Shown piece after piece: positions 35,281 through 46,600 of a stretch of DNA of 64,000 nt (the first letter of the stretch is position 1; every line of letters starts with the position of its first letter). A program made the position numbers and the translations under genes. Below the pieces are notes generated by a model. It saw only the letters and a program-made list of their open reading frames with translations. It ran no database searches and was not told where the DNA came from. This DNA is from Crocodylus rhombifer. Taxonomy: Eukaryota > Chordata > Crocodylia > Crocodylidae. The stretch lies in assembly GCA_038503035.1 (NCBI GenBank), contig JAVSML010024430.1, forward strand, positions 434,001-498,000, in the 5' to 3' direction.

Positions 35281-38200
35281 TAATTTATACTTAATGAGTG
35301 AACAATTAATATTTTAATTAGCTCTACTTATATCATAGTGTGTTAATTAACCTCCATGCACCAGCAGTGCCAAGTCAGTTTTATTTTTTATCTTTTATTG
35401 TAATTGGAAATGAGTGTTCATAAATGATGTCAACATTATTAAGAAAAATATTTGCCATTCTTACTGCTACGTTTCAAAAACCGGATGGGAAAAAAAAACA
35501 CAGAAAGTTACATCCCTTTTCTTCCAGTCAAATTAGAAATAATCAAAATTTTGAGGTTTGGAAAATATCTACCATCTTTACTTCCCACTAGTAACCACGT
35601 GCACGAGGGTCTTATAGCCCCAGATTCTGCCACAGACCCCATTCCTTGTTAGCCCTGCTCCCAAATTTTCTCGTGTGTCAGGAGCCCCACAAGCCAGATA
35701 AAATGACTCTGTGGCCTGAATCCAGCACACAGCCCATAATTTGACATTCCTGCTCTAGGCCAAGAAGATAGATGCAGCTATATAAATAGCTACAAAAATA
35801 TATATTATCACCATATTGGAATGGTTGATTCTTCCCATAGTTCAGTTCAGTTTGTAAATGGTACTTTCAGATCTGGTAAAAGAACAATTTTAATTCTAGC
35901 AATTAGACTGAGCTGAAGTAAATACAGTTACATTCTCAGGTCAGTGTATGAAAGACTACATGCAAAAGCCTTAAAATTTTATGGGAAAGATACCAGTAAA
36001 GTCTGCTGCTGCCAGTGACACTAATGTTTTTACCACCATTAAACATTCTTGTGAATTGTATGAGTGGTAGTTACAAGAATAAAATCTAGTAATGATAATG
36101 TGATGGGAAAGATGGGAAATAGTGCTAAATCAATAGCACACATCAACCCAGATTAATACAATGTCCTACAAGGGCAAGTCACTTTAACCCAGCCATCTTC
36201 GCTCCCTGCTGGCTTACAAGTGGTATTTAAAGGCCTAGTTTTGGGAACTGGCTTATAGGTATAGATATATACATTATAAGGGTTCAAGATGGTAAGCAGG
36301 GGTGAAATAGATTTCTAAAGAGCCTGGGAGGCACACACACAGCTTCTCATGGCCCTGAAAGCAGACAGGCTGTCTAGCACAGCAAGACCAACGGATGGAG
36401 ACAGCCTGAGAATTGAGAGGGGTATGCCATAACACAAGATCACAGCCTTCGAGGCAGTCAGGTTGTCTAACACAAGAAGGACACACAGCTTGGGAACCAA
36501 AGAAGTGTGTCCCATACTGTCTCATAACACAAGATAAAGGACACCAGCAACAAGGCCTCAGAGAGTAGGGGGGCCTAAATCCCCATTTCGGGGGAACAGA
36601 CCAAATTAGGAGAAGGCCCAGGAGGCTACATGGATGTGTGACCACAGAGAGACAACCAACCAGAGATAGCCATGGATGAAGGGGCATCAAGAGTCATCAA
36701 GGGGGAAGGAGAACACAAAAGCAGAGACTTGAGAGTAGCCAAGGGTCCCTCCCTGTCCCTCCCCATTGTGCTCTCTGAGAGGGGTCCCCATCCTCTGGGA
36801 AGGTTCCCCAAGGCTGCCATGGACAGAGGGCATACCAACAACCCATCTCAAGCACCCCACTGGAGGGGGACTGTGGGCCTCGGCATCCCACCTCTAGACT
36901 GCTGACACCTAAGAGAGAGAGCCTCAGAGCAGAGCCTGCATCCTGACCAGATGTACATTGACTCTGATGTCGGCCCTAGGATTGGTAGATATAGAAGTGT
37001 TTAATTGTTTGTATTGTTGCTTTTCTGTTATCGCTCTGTATCAATACATTTTCCTATTATCAACTGGCAGGTGTTGTGGTCAGTCTGAGGATTGGGCTCA
37101 CCCAGAACAAAGGTATGGGGCTGGTCCAAATCCAGTGCCAACACTCCTCACCTTGTGGATCAGTCTAACCTTACGTCTTCTTACTGCTCAGGTATAGTTT
37201 GGTGGCCATCCTGCCAGGAAGATGTGTGTCAGGACATGGCTACACATCATTGGATTGTGCTAGGGGAGTATCGCAATGGAAACACCCATTTGCTCCCATT
37301 CCCTGTCACTCTGGATGTTGAAAAAATGTTACGTAACTGCTGTTAGAGTGGTGCTGGGTCCAACAAGTGCCAGTCCAATAAACTTGCCCAAAACTGAGAG
37401 CAACATTTGGCATGCACCAGAAAGTGGCTACATGATATTTTTTTGAGCATTCGGTGCAGAGAGAACGAGATCAAGTGGGTGGGACAGCTTTTTACCATGA
37501 CCTTCCTTACCATAGTCCAACATCATATAGACACGCCCTTAGAATCCTCCCTGCCTGTTCCAGATGATATCATTGGTTCTTACATGGGTCAAATATTCAA
37601 CATGAATATAATAATCAATAATAACATATTATTTATTACACAGTGATACTAAATAATAAAAATTCAATATTAAATAACTGACTTCCCTCCTGTCTACGTA
37701 TTATTCTGCATAAACGAGCACAACATCTTGCTCTGGAGCAGTTAGTATTCACAGCTAGGCAGTGAGGCAGCTCTGCAATTTCTGCAGGTGTCTTTACAGG
37801 GACAAAAATGTTATAAAGTGTTTAAGTAATACATTGAGTATGTGATGGGCAAACAGAGGTTACAGAAATTATTCACAGTCTGTTCCTACTATCATTTCTC
37901 AGAGTGAATGGAAAGATGACCTTACTGATACATTCTGCAGAAGTGGAACAATCATTCCCTCCCCGCCATGAAACAGTTGGTATTGGTCTATAGTCTCCAA
38001 GAGTCAATAGTGTTGCAGATGTGTGAGGAAACCTTCCCATGTCTCATACAAAATATGTCAGGACCTAGGACACTTCTGGAAGAGCCAATGAACAAAACTA
38101 AGGACTGAACAGCGAACGTAAGTGATTTTACTTACCCAAGAATTCAGAAGGAAGAAAGATCTACAGGATCTCTCCCTTATTCTGTTACTGCAATCCTTTT

Positions 38201-38571
38201 TAGTAGGTTTCATTAATTTACATAAATCATATATGAGATATTATGGAAACCTGATTTGCAGAACTCCTGGCTGACAGAAATTCGTATCCATATTTTCTCC
38301 TTCCCCTCCAAAACATCTCTAGATAGAGGTAACCAATGCACAAAAATACTGTTTTTATAGTTACAAAAAGGGTTAATTCAGACCTAACCCATGCCCACTA
38401 AAGTAATGTAAGGATTTCCACTAAAGAGCTTTTGTTTTCAAGTTGAAATGTTGAATTAAACACACCCCTGGAAATTTCTAGTAAGACTCATGTCTGATAA
38501 GTGTCCAAGGACTTGGCACAGAGAAATATAAAAAAAGCCTCATTTTAAACTGCATTAACAGCCATCCAGAG
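35281..38571. other. Intergenic, partly duplicated, no gene recognised
   Basis: 35420-36165 pairs with 25080-25720. 35600-35755 includes a decayed hAT MITE ('ccacaagccagataaaatgactctgtggcctgaatcc'). 36270-37400 is unassigned. No SAA exon, other gene or RNA was recognised. Confidence 0.4.
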
Positions 38572-40177
38572 TCAGTCCTTGGCAATGGCCAATACCAGCT
38601 GTTTCATGCTGAGCAGGACACTAACATCAGTTTGGCAATGCTTCCTGGCATCACTGAAGAAGAGCAAGTAAACATGATTTTAGGCAACCTCTGTTTAACT
38701 ATTAACCATTACTTTATGCCAACATTGGAGTGATACTATAGCTGTGATGGTCCAGGAAATATGCAAGCAGCAAATTTTTGTGGATGATGTATTTTTATTG
38801 GACCAGCTGCATGGCTGCATGGGATAAACACAGGCAAGCTTTAGAAAAGCTTTTGAATGCATTTAAAATCAACCCCAACTATGCAGTTGGTCCAGTAATA
38901 AGATATAATCCACAAAATTCCTTGCCAGCGATTACTTTGTTCACTTTTCTTTTCCCCACACCATTTAATTTCTGCTCTCTCACAGAGCTCTGTGAGCTCC
39001 CCACTATTCATTACACACACACGCGAATCTGAATGTTTACCTTTCTGAACTAGCAGGAGCCACCTCCATAAAATAAGCTTGCATTTAAAGTTTCCATTCT
39101 GCTGCCATCATTATCTTCCACAAGTGGCTCTTAAATGTCAGGGGCAGCACATTCATCCCGCAATATTTTGAAACAATTCTTATCTGAGGACTGCAGTTGA
39201 ATCTATGACCATAGTTTTATAACTTCAAGTAGCGATAGAAATGGATCTGATTGAGAATACAGGGAGAGCCCAGAATTAATTGGCTTTTAAAAGTGCTATA
39301 AGTGAAATCCCACTAGCCTCATACACAATAATATTAGAGAATGCACTAGATATATCAACTGTAGAACCTAAAGTGCATAAATCAGTAGACACAGTTGTCA
39401 CATCTGAAACCCATTCAAATATTCCCTCTCCAGTGAATGACTCTGTATGAATTAGGAAGTACTTCACACAGCTCTCTACTAACTCTTAGCTCACAGGTAA
39501 CATCCTAAGAGTCCTCTTTGAGCAGTACCATAATTTCCACAAATGTGGACAGATTATTTTGTTTCTTTATAATCAGCTCACTCTTGCCACTGAACTTAAA
39601 TAAGGAGAGAGAATTATCGAGGTACTGTACATTTGAAGCAAGCTTTCCCTCCTCCCAAGTGCAATCAAGCACCATTTCACTTACAGCAGCACTGTGGCTT
39701 CTGAATGTAGTGCTTATACAGCATATTGGAGAGCTCATTCACCCAAGCCAGGTGGACTTCCATTGACTTCAGGTCTGAAGTCACCTCAGCTACAAATTGT
39801 AGCTTCCTTCAGGTAACATTTCTGGAGGAGACAAAAGCGAGCTCCTTGAGCAAGAACTCATACAGCCATGGAGTCTGTTGTAGTACACACAACTATGCAA
39901 CCCTGGGTGAGGACAGACATTGATTTAAAGTGCTCCAAGTCATGCAGCTCTGTACTGCCTTGCATTTGAAGTGTTTCAAAACAGCTGCAGGAGTATATAG
40001 TGCTGGTGGTGTGCAGTCATAGGGCCAGAGAGTAGATAGCTCAGCATGCCTCATCTGTGAAGGTTCCTGAGTCAGCCAAGCACAAGGCAAGTGCCAACTG
40101 AGTGTCCACGCAGGGCCCCCCGCCCATACCATCAGAGATGAGCAGCAGCTGATGTGGGTGCATTGTCCTGGGCATCT

Positions 40178-40410
40178 GGGACAACGAGCAATGGCAGCAG
40201 AACTTCCAGGTAACCTGGGCCACCTTCATGGAGATCTGCACTGAACTGACCCCATCCCTCCAGCACCAAGCCATTATGAGGGTACCTTCATCATGGAGAA
40301 GCATGTGGCCATCACCACCTGGAAGTTAGCAAACCTTGACATCCTTCAGTCTGCTGCCAACCAGTTCAGCACAGTCAAGTCCACAAGAAGATTAACTGTG
40401 CAAGAGGCAA
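40178..40410 (+). mobile_element. PIF/Harbinger transposase fragment
   Basis: Plus-strand reading DNEQWQQNFQVTWATFMEIC, TELTPSLQHQAIMR, then after a frameshift MEKHVAITTWKLANLDILQS, AANQFSTVKSTRR. This is the helix-turn-helix N-terminal region typical of HARBI1-like transposases (EKRVAI..LW.LA....SVA..FGV.KST pattern). The DDE half is absent. It sits in the expected exon 2 interval of the SAA pseudogene. Confidence 0.7.
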
Positions 40411-40734
40411 TCTAGAAAGTGACTAGCAGGACTGCACAATACAGGGGTGGGAAGAGAAAAGAGAAATTCCACCCATGTTGATGCCATGGTCTGGTATGAC
40501 GGTCAGGGGATGGGTTCCCAAGATGGGTTAGGTTGGCCTCTGGGTCTGTATATGAGGGAGTTGTTCAGATGTAATTTCATTAAAGTCTAAGACAATTTAG
40601 TTTAATTGGCACCCTGAGACAGTCAAGTAAAAATCATCATGTTGAGAGTGTGCAGTGTGATAATCTGAAATCTGATTTTCATAGAAGCAAATGCCTTTCG
40701 TTATACCTCCAGCCTAGAGCAACTACCTGAAGGG

Positions 40735-41372
40735 TGGTTACAAAGAGGATCGAGCTAGGCTGTTCTCAAAGGTGGCAGATAAGAGAACAAGGAGCAAAGG
40801 TCTCAAGTTGCAGCAGGGAAGTTTAAGGCAGATATTAGGAAAACGTCTCTCACTAGGAGGGTAGTAAAGCACTAGAACAGGTTACCCTAGAGAGGTTGTG
40901 GAACGCCACCCTGGGAGGTTTTTAAGACCTGACTAGACAAAGCCTTGGCTGGGATGATCTAGCGGGGAGTGGTCCTTCTTTGAGCAAAGGGTCGGACTAG
41001 ATCAGTGGTTCTCAACCTTTTTTGTACCAGGACCCATTTGTAAACATCAATGACCAGTCCCAACCCAGTGCCCCTCACTTCTGACCCCCTGCCCCCAGGT
41101 CCAAGCTCCCCAGTGTGTGGGGCGGGGGGTGGGTGTGTGGGGTAGAGGTGACCCCAAAAAGCCCCTTGCAGGCTGGAACTCTGCCAGCCTTCAGGGGAAG
41201 AGCCATGGCTTCCCACATTTTTCTCCTTCAAAGGAGAATCAATTTTTAAAGTTTGATGCTTTCATATATTCTTGCAACCCGCTTCTGGATTGCAACCCAT
41301 GGGCTGAGAGATACTGAACTAGATGACCTCCTGAGGTCCCTTCCAACCCTACTTTTCTATGATTCTATGATC
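40735..41372 (+). mobile_element. CR1 LINE 3' end with nested hAT MITE
   Basis: 40735-41002 and 41317-41372 are CR1 3' UTR-type sequence ('ggcagatattaggaaaa', 'gggtcggactagat' and then 'gacctcctgaggtcccttccaaccct', 'tatgattctatga'). They are interrupted by the hAT element at 41003-41316. Confidence 0.8.
41003..41316. mobile_element. hAT-type MITE inside CR1
   Basis: Starts CAGTGGTTCTCAACCTTTT and ends with the inverse (..GAGAGATACTG). It is flanked by 8-bp GACTAGAT (40995-41002) and AACTAGAT (41317-41324), one mismatch. Interior 314 bp without coding capacity. Confidence 0.75.
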
Positions 41373-41580
41373 ATAAGTCATAGCATCATCAGGTGCACCT
41401 AAATCTTCAGTTCTGATCAAAACTTTCTATTAAAGTGTGATAGCCTCTCTGAAAAGAATTCTCACTGGCACACACTTGGACAAGGATATATTATTTACAA
41501 CAGTTCTAAAAACCACAAAAAGGAAGTAAGAAATAATGACTCAGGACTGGGAATTGCCCTCAGCGGATTCCATTTTCTCA

Positions 41581-43079
41581 ACTTAATGTCTTTTCACTTT
41601 CACCACAAATAATGTAGCCCCTATTGCCTAATAAGTGGGAAAAACAGTATAATTATTTTCAGTTTTTTAAACCAGTGTTTTATTTATAATTTCCCTGTTT
41701 TTTTATTATTTAATATGATTTTGTGTGTTTAATTGGCTTATTTTAACAGCTTTATTAGAACATATTGATGTACAATCGGAGAGAGGGAGTTGCCTGGATT
41801 TCTTCCCTAATCTGAAACAAAAGGGGTGTGCAATGAACAAACACCTAATATGCTCACACAGCATAGCTGCTGATGCTATATGTATACCCTCTACTGCGCA
41901 GCTATTGCCCAAGAGGCTAATCCAATTCTGGGATAAATCTGTGAACAGGGGACCACTGAGTTAGATTGGGGAGTTTAATTTCCAATCAATAGCACCCTGG
42001 TGAACTTCACTGAAATAGGGTGGCTATAAAAAGGTTATGTAAGGTGTAAAGTGGTGTCCACATTTTACAAAGCACTTGGAGAAAGCAAAGCATGTTCAGA
42101 GAAAAGTTACTAATATAGTCCGATATAGTTGCTAAAAGTTGCTAATATAGGCCAACAAAACCCAAACTTGCCTTCCTCTGTGATTTTATGGAGTTTGGTC
42201 TATTTTGCTTATGAAAGAGGATGTTAAGGGCTGATTGGATCACAGTCCAGATGTATCTAAATGGGGAACTGGTTTTTGATGACCAAAGGATCTTTAATCT
42301 GGCCAACACAGGGCATGTCTACAAAGCAGACTCATTGTGCTGGCAGTGGTATTTTCTGTGCGGATTTCTAACATCAGCAGTGCAGCCCTGACCAGTCACA
42401 TACTGGCAGATATCTAGACAGAATACTCCACATGCCACAGTTTCAGCCTCAGGAATGACTGCTGATAGGCAAAGCTAAGTGCCTTGCCTGCAGCGCCATG
42501 TGAACCCTGCTATACTGCTTCTGGTTCTGGAGATAGCACATGTGATTGCGAATGATGGATGGGTGAGCAGGGCACAAGTCCAGCAGCAGGGAGGACAGAG
42601 AAGCAGCAATGATGCAGTGAAGGAGTGGTGAGGAAAGATGTCACCCCCTTTTTTACCTCAGCTGCTGTTTGCCTCTGGTCATGGTAAATTTGTAGCATGA
42701 TTGTAGCATAGTCACGAGGTCAGATCCAACAGTTTTCTTGTTGGATCATCCCTGCTTCTATTTCCGCCAGCCCTTCTGTGCAGAAGCTGGATAGTATTTT
42801 ACAACTCTAAGTTCCATGTTTAACCCCCACTTTTTTCTCAGACTGCTCTAGGCTGCCAGCTAACCTGTTCAGCTGGGTCAACCATGTGCTCCCAACAAGC
42901 AGCCAGTTGAGCAAAGGACCACACACTTATAAGACAGTGAATAGCATCTCCAGGCAATACTCTAGCACTTTGATTCTGCCCCCAGTAACAACAATATTGA
43001 CCAGTACAATGCTATTTCAAGGCAGCTTGTTCAGCTGAGCATACCCTGGGACCACTTATAACACCAGGTGCCACCAGAG
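41581..43079. other. Intergenic, no gene recognised
   Basis: Upstream of the SAA pseudogene. AT-rich sequence without recognisable coding or repeat structure. Confidence 0.4.
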
Positions 43080-43250
43080 GCGGTTCAAGCACCCACTTTG
43101 AACACCTTCAAGACACATTTGGATGTTTATTTTGTTTATCTTGCTGGGATCCTATGATCCCTGCTGACTTCCTGCCCCTGGGGCAGGGGGCTGGATTCGA
43201 TGATCCTTCGGGGTCCCTTCCAGCCCAAATGTCTATGAAATCTATGAAAT
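43080..43250 (+). mobile_element. CR1 LINE 3' tail
   Basis: Reads 'ttgaacaccttcaag', 'cttgctgggatcctatgatccctgctgacttcctgcccc', 'gggtcccttccagccc', 'atgtctatgaaatctatgaaatct', the terminal part of the CR1 subfamily seen inverted at 18.3 and 29.2 kb. Confidence 0.85.
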
Positions 43251-43353
43251 CTCTCCCAACAGTGTAGTTAGTCCAATAAAAGATATCACCCTAAAAAAAA
43301 ATCCATGTTTTTGATATAATTCCTGGACCATCGTGGCTACAATACTATTAACA

Positions 43354-43499
43354 CAGGGGTGGGCAATTATTTTGGGTGGAGGGCTGCTTGCTGAGTTTTG
43401 GCAAGCCATCAAGGGCCACATGACAAGCAGCCCAGGGCAGATTAATATTAATTTTCTAATTTTTTTAGGGGCTCGCGGGCTGCATTTTGCCCACCCCTG
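43354..43499. mobile_element. hAT-type MITE
   Basis: 146 bp with inverted ends CAGGGGTGGGCAA...TTGCCCACCCCTG, and 8-bp flanks TATTAACA / CTCTAACA (two mismatches). Same family as 49717-49901, about 59154-59336 and the fragment at 27985. Confidence 0.7.
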
Positions 43500-43585
43500 C
43501 TCTAACATTTGCTGTTTTTTGTCACTGAAGCGGTAGGGTGCAGGGACAGCTCTTATTTTTGGTAAAAGTCCTATCAAGCACTTAC

Positions 43586-43675
43586 CGTTGCTGTGTGGCA
43601 ACAAGTCACAGAATCTCTCAATGGCAAAGTCCAAACCATTCAATTCCTGTATTTCCCATCCTTGCTTTGTTTTTG
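43586..43675 (-). CDS. Candidate orphan exon, gene unknown
   Basis: A 90-nt open stretch with strong splice context on the minus strand: acceptor TTTGTTGTTTCCAG and donor GTAAGTGC. Only one frame is open, encoding KTKQGWEIQELNGLDFAIER and FCDLLPHSN, entered and left in phase 1. I do not recognise the protein. No partner exon was identified with confidence, though 60040-59954 has the same phase and strand. It may be a chance combination. Confidence 0.25.
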
Positions 43676-46600
43676 CTGGAAACAACAAAAAAAATTGTTT
43701 GGAAAAGGGTATAATTTCACCTGTACAATTCAATGAATGGGGTGAACTAACTCTGTCTTTCCAAGAATTGTGTAAGAATGTGTGGGAACTGTAGTGTCAT
43801 AATGGAAATCTGGCCAGAAATAAAGAAATAGGCTCTCTTAAAGCACAAGGTTTGTGTGCCAAACTGGAAGGGCGTGGATTTACCAAACTGGGCATTGCCC
43901 CAATCCAACTTGCAGATGGTGCTAATGCCACAAGTCAAATCCATTTTCTGAAAATGAACTCCCAAGGAACACTTTAGGGATGAAAGATTCCCTTTGGGGG
44001 TAGCCAATGTAACTGAAGGGTTTTCAAGAATAATGGATCAATTATTGGAAGGTATCAGTGGTTTTACCTGTTAGTTGAATGACTGCCAGGTGGTCCAATA
44101 AAAGATTTTAAGGGCCTGAAAATTTACGATTCTAGACAGATAACAAAAGAAAACAATTCTTTGTTCAAAATCAGGTCATTTACTTGGGGTATTGTATGTC
44201 TACAGAAGGGAAGAGAATAACAGACAAAAGCTATTAAGAATGTACCCATACATAGAACATTTCAGAGCACATATGGACTGTTAAATTAAGATTGAAGTGT
44301 CATATCAAATTGGTCAATATTAAATCAACAGTATTATTCTGCTGGTGACAACCACGCTGTGGAGATGGACCTTAATTGTAGCAACTTAACAGTATGCACA
44401 GATTTTAGATCATCAGAAAAACATGCTATTGCAAATATACCAGCTCAGTTGCCTCTGCGTGCGGAAAACAGGAGAACATAAATTCTACGTACAGAGTCTC
44501 TTCCTTAGATTTCCTTATTACAACTAAGGAAAGTAAGTAAATAACAATAGAAGATTAAGGTAATACAGTATCTACTACACACTTTCAGGATAGCCATGTT
44601 TTCTAGCGCAAGAACGATTTAAGCCTTTCTCTTGCCAGAAAATTGAGTCAATCACTGGAATAGGAAGAGTACAAATATTTATACCAGATGTAGGATACTA
44701 AAATAATTCCGTGAGAAGCACCAAGCAGTAACAAAAGTGTTAAGGATGAGCGGAACTTACTTTGTTGTCCAATTTTAAATTAAAAAGTAGAAAGCTCTCA
44801 GCATGACTCCTCCTTAAGTGTTACCAGAAACAGCCCCATGTCATGCATTGATTTTGCAGAGAGAAATTAGCAAATGGATTTAGCAGTGATTCACACTTCG
44901 TATTGATGGCCAAAAGCTATACACGATACAATCTTTGCTCAAAAAACAAATGAGGTGTTTTGTAATAAATGGGCCAGTTAAAGATCGCTGGAGGAGCTCA
45001 TTTTTTTTTAGAAGAATCCACAATTTACTTCTGAAGTATTTCAGACTTACCTGCAGCAAAATTTAGGAAAACATATTAGGCCACTTACCTAGCACTTAGC
45101 ATTAAAAGGGTTAACAGTAGAGGTGTGCAAAGTGGGCCCTATTCAATTCGGATTTGGCCCGAATCAGGAACAATGATTCGATTTGCTGATTCAGATCACT
45201 GATTCAGTCGAATACAAATCTGAAGGTTTGATGCTGATTTGGAGAATCAGCAATTTGGGCATAGACACAGCTTTAAATGTTTTTTCTATATACCTTAAGG
45301 TGCCAGAGTAGCTCATGAGTGCTGGGATGGCGGGGTGGATGGAGCATCCCACAGGAGCGCCAGGGGGCCCTCCACATGCTTGGCAGTGAACCTGGAAGTA
45401 CTTCTGGTCCACTTGCAGGTCCACCAGGGAGTGCGCTGGGGGACCCCCTGTCCCCCCAGCTCAGCAATCAGCCACGGGGGTGATAAAGACGAAACGGGTC
45501 CAGGTGATTTATTCAGTAGAAGGCAACAGGGAGATAATGAAGAGCCTCACTGATTAGCTGTTACAAAGTAATAGCTGAGGATGGGTACAGAATGGGCTGC
45601 TTAACATTAATAGAGAGAAGGTGGCAGGACTAGAAAAATGTATATAGAGATTAGGAGAAAGAACTTTCACACTGAGAGAAATCTGAATGGTATCAATAAA
45701 AAGACAAACCAAAACAAGAAACCAAGTGCCTGCTTCCTTCTCTAACAAGTTGCTTCCCCATCCCTCCCCCCCTCAAATCCCAGGGAATTCCCAGACCTCC
45801 TGTTAGACTACATTTGAGGGTTTTTTAAGGGGTGGTAGGTACTGGTTCATTTGTTTGTGGGTTTGGGTTTGGTTTTTTTTTTGGACAGGGTGTTATTTAA
45901 GGAATTTAAAAGGCAAGGAGAGCAATGTGTTGGGATGGGAGGCAGAAATAAGTAAAAATTCATACATGTGAGCTAGGGGGATGGCTGCAAGCATGTAATC
46001 TGGACCTAGTACTTAGTTTGGGTTATGATCCAATCTCCTTCTAACAAGGTGGATTATGTTGGTGCGCTGATGATTGGCTTTTATGTTGTGGGTGTTTGAA
46101 GTTATTGATTTGCTTAAAGAAAATTAAGGGCTTTTCTGCAGCTGCTTTCTGAAGAAAGAGTATTTTTTAAAACTTTTTGTGCATTGCAAACACAAAACAA
46201 ATTGTCATGTATTTAATGAATGAATAATATGGGAGTATTATAAACCTACAGTATCAAGCAAAATACATTCTCCCACATGGATAGGCTTGAATTTACAGGC
46301 CAATAATATTCTCTGATCTTCCAGTTTACAGTGAGAGAATTATTTCTTTTCTTATTTTCATATGGTAGCCATAACCAATATCGGAGCCCCCTATTGTATT
46401 GAACCTACTGCAAATACACAAGAAAAGACAATCCTTTGATGGTGCCCAGCCCAAGTAGACAGCACAGGAAAGTGAGGGAGAAAAAACAGGTGGTTGCCCT
46501 CTTCACTTTTCCAATTGAGAACTGAATCATAAAGAAAATAAATAACTTCTCAATATCCTAGAAGTCTGTGTTAGAGCTTGGAATTGAACTGAGTTCTTCT

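Larger units (their letters stand above)
38572..41580 (-). pseudogene. Decayed SAA copy: promoter/exon 1, exon 3 and exon 4 relics
   Basis: Three pieces align in order with intact SAA loci. (1) 41430-41580 aligns with the leader exon, TATA region and upstream block of locus D (GACTGGGAATTGCCC opposite CTGGGGATTTCC; GATTCCATT opposite AATTCCATT). (2) 39594-39495 aligns base by base with exon 3 of locus B across the [19 protein letters not shown] region but translates to a scrambled core and meets a TAG after LLKEDS. (3) 38653-38572 keeps an acceptor and begins SDARK as SAA exon 4 does, then hits TGA after AIAKD. Intron sequence is also shared: 39780-39850 with locus A and B intron 2, and 39100-39300 with locus D intron 3 (GAATCTATGACC). 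Exon 2 was not found; a Harbinger fragment and a CR1 with a nested hAT occupy its expected place. Non-functional. Confidence 0.8.

Noticed and set aside
43242..43733. Treating the whole 163-codon minus frame as a gene
   Set aside because: Most of it lies in a hAT MITE and a dispersed repeat; only the 90-nt stretch with splice sites is worth considering.
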